The notes under the pieces were generated by a model, which did not search any database, was not told the origin of the DNA, and was given only the letters and a program-made list of their open reading frames with translations. This document shows, piece by piece, positions 24,063 through 31,773 of a DNA stretch of 40,453 nt. Position 1 is the stretch's first letter; every line of letters starts with the position of its first letter. Location: assembly GCA_002011615.1 (NCBI GenBank), contig MTOH01000005.1, positions 47,199-87,651 of the forward strand, read 5' to 3'. Both the position numbers and the translations under genes were made by a program. Source of the stretch: Candidatus Hydrothermus pacificus (GTDB lineage: Bacteria > Hydrothermota > Hydrothermia > Hydrothermales > Hydrothermaceae).

Positions 24063-24901
24063 GATTCCCTCCTTCTAAGCATTGCTATAAAACTCATGTT
24101 TCCGATGATGACAAATATTATTATGAGAATGTGAGAGAGAGAAATTGCGTCCATACCGCTTGTCGCAAGACCTTTCTGAGGGGTATATTTTTTCTCATAA
24201 ACCAGCTTCTCGTATTCTGCAGCACCTTTCATTCCTCCTAAAAGCCCGACAAACTGACCTGTTCTAAGATAGGGGTAATAGTCAGCAGCCATGACCGCTG
24301 TAACACCCGCTGCTACATCCTGACCGTATCTTCCCCTTGCATAGTATATCCATGATACAGGGATACCCGAACCCGCTATAGAAATGGCAAGAGCTATATC
24401 ATCGTAGTTTCTAACATTCTGGATAAGAGGCAGGGTATCTGTTCTATTACCGTAATAATCAAAAGGGAAAATTCTTCTTATGTCTTCACCAAACCCGAGA
24501 ATTGTTGCTGTTATATTGGGCCTGAAACCCAGAAAAACATAATCTTCTCCATATTTTTTATTATACTCCTCTGGAATATCGGTCATAACTTCAAGGGCAA
24601 GTCCTGTTCCTGCAGGGTTTAAAGTGAGACCGATGACCTTTAGGTTTTTTGCGAATGCGTGCCTTACAATTGCCTTTGCCATTGGATGGCATTCTGGCAA
24701 GACAGTAGGGTCATAATCCATTGAAAGCAGGATACACGCCCCTTCTGGTTGTTTCTCTATAAAGTCAAATAGGGATTTAACAGGGTGTGAATAAAAAACC
24801 GGGAGTTCAAGGGGCTTTACAAGAGGAATTATAACCACTATTCCGAGTATCAAGTATATTATTCTTCTATCAATTTTACCGAGTTTTTCAAGAAATTTCA
24901 T
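24059..24901 (-). CDS. Uncharacterised membrane-anchored protein (N- and C-terminal spans around a soluble domain)
   Basis: This 280-aa protein has one membrane span near each end (about 12-32 and 250-272). The soluble domain between them contains ACILLSMDYDPTVLPECHPM, AFAKNLKVIGLTLNPAGTGLA and VTAVMAADYYPYLRTGQFVGLLGGMKGAAEYE. These alternating beta-alpha segments suggest a Rossmann-like or subtilisin-unlike alpha/beta fold, but I recognise no enzyme family. The start is the ATG at 24901: GGGAGGT lies 4-5 nt upstream and also overlaps an in-frame GTG at 24907 that would otherwise be taken. It follows the upstream stop by 2 nt and its own stop overlaps the next start. Confidence 0.72.
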   Translation of the reverse strand: MKFLEKLGKIDRRIIYLILGIVVIIPLVKPLELPVFYSHPVKSLFDFIEKQPEGACILLSMDYDPTVLPECHPMAKAIVRHAFAKNLKVIGLTLNPAGTGLALEVMTDIPEEYNKKYGEDYVFLGFRPNITATILGFGEDIRRIFPFDYYGNRTDTLPLIQNVRNYDDIALAISIAGSGIPVSWIYYARGRYGQDVAAGVTAVMAADYYPYLRTGQFVGLLGGMKGAAEYEKLVYEKKYTPQKGLATSGMDAISLSHILIIIFVIIGNMSFIAMLRRRES

Positions 24902-24903
24902 AT

Positions 24904-25521
24904 TCACCTCCCGAGCCAGTTTCTTTCTATACCCAGTATTATCTTGAGTGAGGTTGCAACTATTCCGAGTCCCACACCTATTGCAATTCCTCTTTTTGCA
25001 GCCAGATTTGGGACATCAAGTATCCACTGAGCAAATACAGGAACTGACCTGTGTATCATATCACCAAAAGGAATAAGACCTATCATAACCACAAATGCTG
25101 ATAGTAAAAGAAGTGTGGCTTCCAGGTTTCTTGCCCTGAATGCTCTATATGCTGCTGACGCCATGTAGAATGCGAGGATTGCAAACATTGTTGCCTGAAG
25201 TGGTATCTGGACAGAGTTAAATATTTTATCAAAAAGAGTTCCCCTTTCTATACCGCCTATCAAACCTATCAGTGACATTGCAAAAAGAGAAACAATTGTT
25301 GTGGCAGAATAAACTATATTTTCTTTTCTTTTTATTTTCCTCCAGTGATGTCTCACAAGGCTAACAATTGCAAGTGTTATGGCAAAGGATGAAATTCCAA
25401 GAATCCATTTTAACATCATTTCATAAAAACTCTGAGACCAGGATGTCGGGATATAGAACTGGAAAAAGAGCAAAAAACCCATTATAAAACAGATAAACAT
25501 AGGAATTTGTTTTTGAAGCAT
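24904..25521 (-). CDS. Uncharacterised multi-span membrane protein of the EF-G-like operon
   Basis: The 205-aa protein has about five hydrophobic segments (roughly 6-24, 37-57, 73-93, 106-124, 134-152) and a final one near 178-196. A basic loop, RHHWRKIKRKEN, is probably cytoplasmic. No family was recognised. The start is the ATG at 25521, preceded by GGAGGAGG at 5 nt; an in-frame TTG 15 nt further up is discounted. That ribosome binding site is formed by the last three glycine codons of the upstream gene, so the two genes are physically locked together. Confidence 0.72.
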   Translation of the reverse strand: MLQKQIPMFICFIMGFLLFFQFYIPTSWSQSFYEMMLKWILGISSFAITLAIVSLVRHHWRKIKRKENIVYSATTIVSLFAMSLIGLIGGIERGTLFDKIFNSVQIPLQATMFAILAFYMASAAYRAFRARNLEATLLLLSAFVVMIGLIPFGDMIHRSVPVFAQWILDVPNLAAKRGIAIGVGLGIVATSLKIILGIERNWLGR

Positions 25522-25522
25522 T

Positions 25523-26614
25523 TTATCCTCCTCCAAATAAAAAGTTTAAAATCCATGCTTTTCCAAAAATTCCAAGAATTCCACCAAGAGCAATTACAAC
25601 CCATATTATTGCTTTCATTGCATCCTGAGCCCTTATTGTTGAAACCAGAATGGGTTCTCTTGAAAGATATGCTGATGCTGCATAGAGCTCTTCCCCTATA
25701 AGAGTGTAATCACATGCGGTTATAAAAAATGGTAGCTGTGTGACTGCATCTGTTCCTGCAATTTGTATTGCTCCTGTTGTTGCACCGGTCTCAGCAAGTA
25801 TTAATGACTCTGCCCAGAACATACCGAGAAAGAAATTTGTTGCAGGTTTATCCCTTACCATTATACCACATACAGCGGACGCATAGCCGAACTGCGAATC
25901 AGTAACATAGAATACAGAATCAGGATCAAAAAGGTCGGGCCTTCCAATAGTCGTATATGATTCCTTTACAACTTCCCTTGCGATTGTATATACAACAGGA
26001 TTTCTGTTGGGCACAATTATTGGAGTTTCATATTCTGCAGCTTTTTTAACCACCTGTGAAAGGATGTTCAAAGAGGCAATTGTTGCGACATCAGAAATTG
26101 TTGAAAGACCGGGGATATACAAAATCGGTCTTCCCATTTCTGTTGACCTTCCAACTGCCTCTTCAACCGCATCAAGCCCTGGTATTTTCCTTAGAAAAAG
26201 ACTTATTCCCTTTTTGGCTCTTGTGACGAAGAATATTATAAATCCAACAAAAAGGAATATGCCTATCATTATATTCAGTCTTCCAAAATGAAAATACTGA
26301 ACTTTTGGGATTGCAGAAATTATTTTTTCTGATTCAAAAACAGTATCTTGATAGAAAATTTTTATCTTATAAAAGTATTCTTTGTTGTTTTTAAGCCCGT
26401 TATCTTTGTAAACATTCAGTATTGTTCTTAGAGCCTTTATTCTCTCAAATTTTCCTTCGTATGATTCTGACCTGTATATAACGACAGAGTCTGTTTTTTT
26501 GCCTCTGACCTGTTCTGGCCATTCCCAGTTTATGGTGAGAGAACCTCCCGCATCATAAGGTGTGTCATAAACCTTGAAATTAAAAACCATTAAAATATAG
26601 AGCAAAAATTTCAT
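25523..26614 (-). CDS. Membrane protein with fibronectin type III-like domain and conserved DUF6754-like core
   Basis: The 363-aa protein has an N-terminal hydrophobic signal (1-14) and an Fn3-like domain at about 17-108 (GSLTINWEWPEQV, DSVVIYRSESYEG, NKEYFYKIKIFY). A membrane span follows at about 112-131. The conserved core at about 145-335 contains EEAVGRSTEMGRPILYIPG, VKKAAEYETPIIVPNRNP and TDSQFGYASAVCG. A last span lies near 338-358. From memory this core resembles the uncharacterised Pfam family DUF6754; I could not check it. The topology would put Fn3 outside and the core in the cytoplasm. The start at ATG 26614 overlaps the upstream TGA. The C-terminal Gly-Gly-Gly codons serve as the next gene's ribosome binding site. 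Confidence 0.75.
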   Translation of the reverse strand: MKFLLYILMVFNFKVYDTPYDAGGSLTINWEWPEQVRGKKTDSVVIYRSESYEGKFERIKALRTILNVYKDNGLKNNKEYFYKIKIFYQDTVFESEKIISAIPKVQYFHFGRLNIMIGIFLFVGFIIFFVTRAKKGISLFLRKIPGLDAVEEAVGRSTEMGRPILYIPGLSTISDVATIASLNILSQVVKKAAEYETPIIVPNRNPVVYTIAREVVKESYTTIGRPDLFDPDSVFYVTDSQFGYASAVCGIMVRDKPATNFFLGMFWAESLILAETGATTGAIQIAGTDAVTQLPFFITACDYTLIGEELYAASAYLSREPILVSTIRAQDAMKAIIWVVIALGGILGIFGKAWILNFLFGGG

Positions 26615-27006
26615 CAATAAACCGCTCCTGCTTTAATTTTTTTAATTTCTTTTTCAAATTCCCTGTTTTTATATTTAAATATGATTAAAAAATCTATCTC
26701 CTGTTCTGGCTTTAAAACAGGGAAACCTTTGAGAATATAATAATTCTTTTTATCTTTTTCAAAATCTATTCTTAACTTTTTCTTCTGTTTTAAGATATAA
26801 ACCTCTAATAGCTCAATCTCTTGCTCAAAAGTGCCTTTAAATTCTATTATCCCTTTTATTTTTTTAGAAATATCCTCCTGAACAGGACCCGGCATCAGAT
26901 TGATCCATACAGAAATTTTGATTTCAAAATCCTGAGGAAGCTTAACTGATTTAAAACAGAAGATTGTAAAAAACGGTAGAATCAGGAGGATAATTGCTTT
27001 ATTCAC
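26614..27006 (-). CDS. Small exported protein of unknown function
   Basis: The 130-aa protein starts with a hydrophobic stretch (MNKAIILLILPFFTIFCF). The Cys at 17 recalls a lipoprotein, but the residues before it (T-I-F) do not make a canonical lipobox, so signal peptide or anchor is equally likely. The rest looks like a single beta-sandwich domain with a strongly basic, helical or extended second half rich in Lys and Glu. No family was recognised. It starts at GTG 27006 behind AAGGAGA, overlaps the EF-G-like stop by 8 nt, and its stop overlaps the next start. It would be an envelope-side component of the operon's membrane module. Confidence 0.65.
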   Translation of the reverse strand: MNKAIILLILPFFTIFCFKSVKLPQDFEIKISVWINLMPGPVQEDISKKIKGIIEFKGTFEQEIELLEVYILKQKKKLRIDFEKDKKNYYILKGFPVLKPEQEIDFLIIFKYKNREFEKEIKKIKAGAVY

Positions 27007-28996
27007 TCTTCTCCTTTTTAGATTCCTCTGTTACTCTTGCTGCAATTTCTCTGGGTACCTCCTCATAATGACTAAACCTCATTGAGAAAATACCCTTACC
27101 TTTTGTTATACTTCTCAATGTGTTTGAATACTTGTACATTTCAGCGAGAGGGACAAGCGCCTTTATTCTTTGTTTTTTACCCATCGGTTCCATTCCGAGT
27201 ATTTTACCCCTTCTTGCATTCAAATCACCAATTATGTCTCCCATGTATTCTTCAGGAACGATTACTTCCACCTCATAAATGGGTTCCAGAAGATAAGGGT
27301 CTGCATTTTGCTGGGCTTCTTTAAAAGCCATACTGCCCGCAATTTCAAAGGCGATGTTTGATGAATCAACAGGGTGATACTTCCCGTCATAAAGAGTTAC
27401 TTTGACGTCAACAACGGGATATCCTGCAAGAATCCCGGCCTGCATTGCCTTTTTAATACCTGTTTCCACAGCAGGTATAAAATTTGAAGGAATTGCTCCT
27501 CCAAAAATGTCATTGACAAATTCGTATCCTTCACCTCTTTTTTTCGGTTCTATTCTTATAAAACATATTCCATACTGCCCTCTACCACCGGTTTGCTTTA
27601 CGTATTTACCCATAGATTCAGCTGTTTTTCTTATGCTCTCTCTATAGGGGACTTTTGGCTTCTCGGTTTTTACATTCACCCCAAATTTTCTTTTCATCTT
27701 TGAAATTATGACCTCAAGATGTATCTCACCGAGTCCTTCTATTATTCTCTGTTTTAATTCAGGGTCATAATGAAATTTAAAAGTGGGGTCCTCAAAAGAT
27801 AGCTTGGAGAGTGCTTCCATTACCTTCTCCTCATCCTGTTTTGTCAGAGGCACAATAGCAGTAGAAATTGAAGGTGCGGGAAATTCCACAGGAGCAAATT
27901 TTACAGGGTTCTCAGGTGCACATAGTGTATCCGAAGTATGAGTATTTTTTAATTTAACAACCGCTCCTATCTCTCCAGATTTAAGTTCATTGGCCTCTTT
28001 TCTTTCTTTACCCCTTATTTTAAATATCTGGTTTATTTTTTCCTTTGTCCCTGTCACTGTATTCAAGACCTCTGAACCTGATTTTAATGTCCCCTGAAAA
28101 ACTCGTAAATAATATATCTCCCCAAGATGAGGTTCTGAAAGCGTTTTAAATACAAAAGATGTAAGAGGTTTTGAATTACAAGACGAAATTTCCACTTCAT
28201 TATTTTCTGAATCAAAAGCCTTATATTTTCTTTCCTCAGGTGAGGGAAAATACTTTATTATTGCATCTAAAAGCTCTTCTATACCTGTACCCTCAATTGA
28301 ATCTCCATAAAGCACAGGAACAATTTCTCCTTTTTTGATGCCTTCGGCAAGTACTCTTTTAAGTTCATCTGTTCCTATTTCCTCACCTTCAAGGTATCTG
28401 TTTACCAGGTCCTCAGAAAGCTCTATCACTGACTCTATGTGTTTTTCTTTTAGACCTTTAAATTCTTCCGGTAAATTTTCATCAAATACATTTAAAATAC
28501 CCTCAAAGCCCGGACCTTTGCCTTTTGGAAACTGGAGGGGAAAAAAGGAAATACCATCAAAACTCTCTTTAAGTGCAGAAATTATGCCTTCAGGTTTTGA
28601 ATTCTCGGATTTCATTTTACTTACAAAAACCATTGCAGGTAATTTATTATCGAAAACCATCTGCCCGAATATCTCTGTTCCAACCTGAACTCCTGATGTG
28701 GAGTCCACAATGATTATTACACCATCTGCAACTCTCAACCCTGCTGATATTTCACCCTGAAAATCCAGAAAACCAGGAGTATCTATTATTTGAAAATGTT
28801 CATTTTTGTAGTCAAAATGTGCTAATGATAGGTTTATGGATATATTTCTTTCAATTTCTTCAGGGTCATAGTCAAGAATTGATGAACCCTGGTCAGTCCT
28901 ACCAAGCCTTGTGGTTACCTTTGATTTATAGAGTAATGCTTCCCCAAGAGTTGTTTTTCCACATCCACCATGCCCTGTGAATAAAATCGTCCTCAT
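26999..28996 (-). CDS. Divergent elongation factor G-like GTPase (EF-G2/FusA2 type)
   Basis: At 665 aa it has the five-domain EF-G plan: a GTPase domain at 1-270, domain II, a short domain III, domain IV (GRGQYGICFIRIEP region, then FVNDIFGGAIPSNFIPAVETG) and a C-terminal domain V (EPIYEVEVIVPEEYMGDIIGDLNARRGKI). The P loop GHGGCGKT (8-15) is intact. Two hallmark sites differ from canonical EF-G: the switch II DTPGH is DTPGF (Phe76), and the guanine-specificity motif NKxD reads SKMK (126-129). It is therefore a paralogue rather than the housekeeping factor. It heads a seven-gene operon behind a strong promoter and a GGAGG site, and overlaps the next gene by 8 nt. Confidence 0.88.
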   Translation of the reverse strand: MRTILFTGHGGCGKTTLGEALLYKSKVTTRLGRTDQGSSILDYDPEEIERNISINLSLAHFDYKNEHFQIIDTPGFLDFQGEISAGLRVADGVIIIVDSTSGVQVGTEIFGQMVFDNKLPAMVFVSKMKSENSKPEGIISALKESFDGISFFPLQFPKGKGPGFEGILNVFDENLPEEFKGLKEKHIESVIELSEDLVNRYLEGEEIGTDELKRVLAEGIKKGEIVPVLYGDSIEGTGIEELLDAIIKYFPSPEERKYKAFDSENNEVEISSCNSKPLTSFVFKTLSEPHLGEIYYLRVFQGTLKSGSEVLNTVTGTKEKINQIFKIRGKERKEANELKSGEIGAVVKLKNTHTSDTLCAPENPVKFAPVEFPAPSISTAIVPLTKQDEEKVMEALSKLSFEDPTFKFHYDPELKQRIIEGLGEIHLEVIISKMKRKFGVNVKTEKPKVPYRESIRKTAESMGKYVKQTGGRGQYGICFIRIEPKKRGEGYEFVNDIFGGAIPSNFIPAVETGIKKAMQAGILAGYPVVDVKVTLYDGKYHPVDSSNIAFEIAGSMAFKEAQQNADPYLLEPIYEVEVIVPEEYMGDIIGDLNARRGKILGMEPMGKKQRIKALVPLAEMYKYSNTLRSITKGKGIFSMRFSHYEEVPREIAARVTEESKKEKSE

Positions 28997-29032
28997 CTTT
29001 CCTCCGGATTTATATCATTTTTTGAATTGTTC

Positions 29033-29062
29033 ATTATAAAGGGATAAATGATTTACAGTCAA
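29033..29062 (-). promoter_or_regulatory. Sigma-70-type promoter and leader of the EF-G-like operon
   Basis: On the minus strand, TTGACT (29062-29057), an 18-bp spacer and TATAAT (29038-29033) precede the EF-G-like gene. The leader is about 30 nt and carries CCGGAGGAAAG immediately before the ATG at 28996, a strong Shine-Dalgarno site. This contrasts with the almost leaderless genes elsewhere in the window. Confidence 0.7.
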
Positions 29063-29250
29063 TGAGCCAGATTATACCATTAGAAGTTCAATTATATGCG
29101 TTAATCGCTTTTATAAGTAAGCGAGACGGGTGAAAAATGCGGGATTTGCAAGACAGTCGGTAAGGGCAGGGTGGTTCCGAAACCCGAATTTTTTGCTTTT
29201 AAGTTTTTACTTTCCACTTTCCACCTGTTACCTTTCACCTGCTACTCTCC
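29063..29250. other. Non-coding stretch between divergent promoters with a GC-rich structured-looking core
   Basis: The gap between the EF-G-like gene and the Rrf2 gene (28997-29317) has no convincing ORF. Apart from the two promoters it contains a perfect 6-bp stem with 8-nt loop (TCGCTT at 29105-29110 with AAGCGA at 29119-29124). A GC-rich run follows (about 29121-29186), well above the surrounding base composition. Its ends can pair over a long range (CGGGT 29127-29131 with ACCCG 29182-29186), and a TTTTTT tract comes after. A degenerate pyrimidine repeat follows at about 29208-29248. A small RNA is possible but unproven. Confidence 0.3.
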
Positions 29251-29255
29251 TTGAC

Positions 29256-29284
29256 TTGTTTTTTTACAGAAAATCCCTTATAAT
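29256..29284 (+). promoter_or_regulatory. Promoter of the rrf2-iscS-nadA-iscU operon
   Basis: TTGTTT (29256-29261), a 17-bp spacer and TATAAT (29279-29284) give a start near 29291, about 27 nt before the ATG at 29318. A nearby TTGACT (29251-29256) would leave a 22-bp spacer, so it is a less likely -35. The start point falls inside the palindrome described next. Confidence 0.55.
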
Positions 29285-29287
29285 ATA

Positions 29288-29314
29288 TAACTTAAGTTAC
29301 TTATAAACTAACTT
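29288..29314 (+). promoter_or_regulatory. Candidate Rrf2/IscR-type operator
   Basis: TAACTTAAGTTA at 29288-29299 is a perfect 12-bp palindrome directly at the predicted transcription start. A third half-site, TAACTT, lies at 29309-29314 and pairs as an inverted repeat with AAGTTA at 29294-29299 (9-bp spacer). The position suits autorepression by the Rrf2 protein encoded just downstream. The sequence does not obviously match the E. coli IscR type 1 consensus. Confidence 0.5.
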
Positions 29315-29317
29315 ATT

Positions 29318-29725
29318 ATGTTAAGAATACCCAGAAAAATAGATTATACGATAAGGGTTCTTATGGAACTTGAAAAGGGAGCAAAAAAAGCTCCTTTAAG
29401 TTTAAAAATTATTGCAGAAAGAAACAATATACCTGAGAAGTATTTGAAGCAGATAATGCCCTATCTTGAAGCAAGAAAAATAGTTAAGAGTGTAAAAGGA
29501 CCGGGCGGAGGCTATATGCTCAGCAGGAGTCTCAAAGACATAAGCCTTTACGATATTTTTGATGCCCTTCAGGGTGAGGTTGAGATAGTTCCCTGTATAA
29601 GAGATGATAAATTTTGTTTTATTGCTGATAAATGCCTGACAAAAAGCATATGGGTCGATTTAAACAAAAAAATAAATAATTTTTTAAAAAAGAAAAAAAT
29701 ACATAAAATTCTGGAGGAAGGATGA
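29318..29725 (+). CDS. Rrf2-family, IscR-like Fe-S-sensing transcriptional regulator
   Basis: The 135-aa protein has an N-terminal winged helix (about 1-75) with LKIIAERNNIPEKYLKQIMPYL and the wing SVKGPGGGYMLSR, both diagnostic for Rrf2. Three cysteines follow in VPCIRDDKFCFIADKCLTKSIW (C-x6-C-x5-C), nearly the spacing used by IscR to bind a [2Fe-2S] cluster. The C-terminus is a basic dimerisation or tail helix. It heads the operon with iscS and iscU and a palindrome overlaps its promoter, so feedback control of cluster assembly is the natural inference. Its stop overlaps the iscS start (ATGA). Confidence 0.9.
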   Translation: MLRIPRKIDYTIRVLMELEKGAKKAPLSLKIIAERNNIPEKYLKQIMPYLEARKIVKSVKGPGGGYMLSRSLKDISLYDIFDALQGEVEIVPCIRDDKFCFIADKCLTKSIWVDLNKKINNFLKKKKIHKILEEG

Positions 29726-30882
29726 AAAGAATATATTGTGACCATACATCAACCACGCCCATTGATGAGAGGGTTTTGAATGAAATGCTTCTCTTTTTAA
29801 AGGAGAAATACGCAAATCCATCTTCAATACATCTTCAGGGGCAGGAAGTAAGAAAGCATGTTGAAATCGCGAGAAAAAAGGTTGCAGAGCTTATAAACGC
29901 CGATTCTCATGAAATAGTCTTTACTTCCGGGGGAACCGAGGCAAACAACCTGGCAATAAAGGGAATTGCTTTTAAAAAAGGTAAAGGTCACATAATCACC
30001 TCGAAGATAGAACATCATTCAGTTCTTGATGTTTTGAAATACCTTGAGAAAAAAGGTTTTGATGTTACATATCTTGATGTTGACAAATACGGACTTGTTA
30101 ATCCTGATGATGTTAAAAAAGCAATAAGGGATGACACGATTTTGATTACAATTATTTTTGCAAGCAATGAGGTGGGGACAATTCAACCGGTGAAGGAAAT
30201 ATCAGAGATAGCAAGGGAAAAGGGAATCCCTTTTCATACCGATGCATGCATGATGGTGGGGCTGGAAAAAGTTGATGTTAAGGAACTGGGCGTGGATATG
30301 CTCAGTCTTTCAGCCCATAAGTTTTACGGGCCAAAAGGCATAGGTGCTCTCTATGCAAGGAAAGGCATTTTGCTGGAAAGTCTTATCCATGGAGGACATC
30401 ATGAAAAAAGAAGAAGAGGAGGAAGCGAAAATGTTCCTGGAATAATAGGTATGGGAAAAGCTTCTGAGCTTGCGATGGAAGAGATAGAAAAAGATAGAGA
30501 AAGAATTAAGGAACTGAGAGATAACCTGGAAAAATTTATTCTTGAAAGTATTCCTGATGTTATTGTTGTCGGACATCCCGAAAAAAGACTTTACAATATA
30601 CTCACTGTTTGTTTTAAATACATTGAAGGGGAGTCAATACTTCTGAATCTTGATTTTGAAGGGATTTCTGTTTCTTCAGGCTCTGCATGCACTTCAGGCT
30701 CCTTAGAGCCTTCCCATGTTTTACTTGCAATGGGTTTACCTCATGAGGTTGCTCATGGAAGTATAAGATTCAGTTTTGGTAAAATAAACAACTTAAAAGA
30801 TGTTGAGAAAATTAAAGAGGTTTTGCCCGGAATTATAAATAAATTAAGGCAGATGTCACCTTTCTGGGAGAAAAACAAATGA
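29722..30882 (+). CDS. iscS: Cysteine desulfurase
   Basis: The 386-aa PLP enzyme takes sulfur from cysteine for Fe-S clusters. Visible features are TSGGTEANNLAIKG, the PLP lysine Lys200 in SLSAHKFYGPKGIGALY and the persulfide cysteine Cys323 in SSGSACTSGSLEPSHVL (group I, IscS/NifS-like loop). Two usually conserved positions differ: the Gln of HxDAxQ is Met (HTDACMM), and the GGGQE motif reads GGHHE. Both are near the cofactor, so activity is likely but not certain. It starts behind GGAGGAAGG, overlaps the regulator stop, and its own stop overlaps nadA. Confidence 0.92.
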   Translation: MKRIYCDHTSTTPIDERVLNEMLLFLKEKYANPSSIHLQGQEVRKHVEIARKKVAELINADSHEIVFTSGGTEANNLAIKGIAFKKGKGHIITSKIEHHSVLDVLKYLEKKGFDVTYLDVDKYGLVNPDDVKKAIRDDTILITIIFASNEVGTIQPVKEISEIAREKGIPFHTDACMMVGLEKVDVKELGVDMLSLSAHKFYGPKGIGALYARKGILLESLIHGGHHEKRRRGGSENVPGIIGMGKASELAMEEIEKDRERIKELRDNLEKFILESIPDVIVVGHPEKRLYNILTVCFKYIEGESILLNLDFEGISVSSGSACTSGSLEPSHVLLAMGLPHEVAHGSIRFSFGKINNLKDVEKIKEVLPGIINKLRQMSPFWEKNK

Positions 30883-31772
30883 AGGAAGAAATTTTAAAAA
30901 TTAAACAGAAAAAAAAGGCGGTTATTCTGGCTCATAACTATCAAAGGCTCGAGGTTCAGGAAATCGCTGATTTTATAGGGGATTCCTTTGAACTTGCAAG
31001 AAAAGCCAGAGAAGTTGATGCTGAGATTATAGTTTTCTGCGGAGTTATCTTTATGGCGGAGATGGCGAAGATTTTAAATCCTGATAAAAAGGTTTTGATA
31101 CCCAGAATTGATGCAAGATGCCCCATGGCAGATATGGTAACTGTGAAAGATGTTTCGGAGCTCAAAAAGAAATATCCTGATGCTATTGTTGTGTCCTATG
31201 TAAATACAAATGCAGATGTTAAAGCGATTTCTGATATATGCTGCACTTCTGCCAATGCTTTAAAAGTTGTAAACTCTCTGGATTCAGAAAAGATAATATT
31301 TCTTCCTGATGAAAATCTGGCGAATTATGTTTCAAGATTTGTTAAAAATGAGATAATACCGTTTAAGGGTTTTTGTTATGTTCATAAAAGGTTTCAATAT
31401 GATGAGGTTAAAAAGGCAAAGGATGCCCACCCTGATGCGCTTCTGATAGTTCATCCTGAATGTGACCCTGATATTATAGCCCTGGCTGATGAGGTTGCGT
31501 CCACTTCGGGTATGATAAAAATTGCAAAAAATTCAAATAACAAAAAATTTTTAATAGGAACAGAGGAAGGTCTTATTCACAGGATGAGAAAAGAGATTCC
31601 TGATAAGGAATTTTATTCTGCAGGAACATCAAAAATGTGTCATAATATGAAAAAAATTAGAATTGAAGATGTTTATGAATCTCTTTTAAATGAAAAAGAA
31701 GAGGTTATAATTGACAGGGAAATAATGGACAGGGCAAAAAAGCCCCTTGAAAGAATGCTGGAGGTGGTGTAA
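30879..31772 (+). CDS. nadA: Quinolinate synthase
   Basis: NadA condenses iminoaspartate with dihydroxyacetone phosphate to make quinolinate for NAD. The 297-aa protein has the three-fold pseudo-symmetric layout and the three [4Fe-4S] ligands: Cys81 (DARCPMADM), Cys166 (GFCYVHK) and Cys254 (SKMCHNM). These match the ligand positions of the Thermotoga enzyme. Other landmarks are AHNYQ, FIGDSFELARKA and HPECDP. nadB and nadC are absent here. Placement between iscS and iscU makes sense because NadA depends on a labile cluster. It overlaps the iscS stop by 4 nt. Confidence 0.95.
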   Translation: MKEEILKIKQKKKAVILAHNYQRLEVQEIADFIGDSFELARKAREVDAEIIVFCGVIFMAEMAKILNPDKKVLIPRIDARCPMADMVTVKDVSELKKKYPDAIVVSYVNTNADVKAISDICCTSANALKVVNSLDSEKIIFLPDENLANYVSRFVKNEIIPFKGFCYVHKRFQYDEVKKAKDAHPDALLIVHPECDPDIIALADEVASTSGMIKIAKNSNNKKFLIGTEEGLIHRMRKEIPDKEFYSAGTSKMCHNMKKIRIEDVYESLLNEKEEVIIDREIMDRAKKPLERMLEVV

Positions 31773-31773
31773 G

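Noticed and set aside
29120-29140. ACGGGTGA resembling a conserved 16S rRNA stretch
   Set aside because: Only 8 bases match and nothing around it fits 16S rRNA.
29171-29192. GGTT-CCGA-AACC followed by T residues as an intrinsic terminator
   Set aside because: The stem is only 4 bp and no gene ends upstream on that strand; kept only as part of the possible RNA.
29251-29256. TTGACT as the -35 box of the rrf2 operon
   Set aside because: It leaves a 22-bp spacer to TATAAT; TTGTTT five bases further on gives 17 bp.
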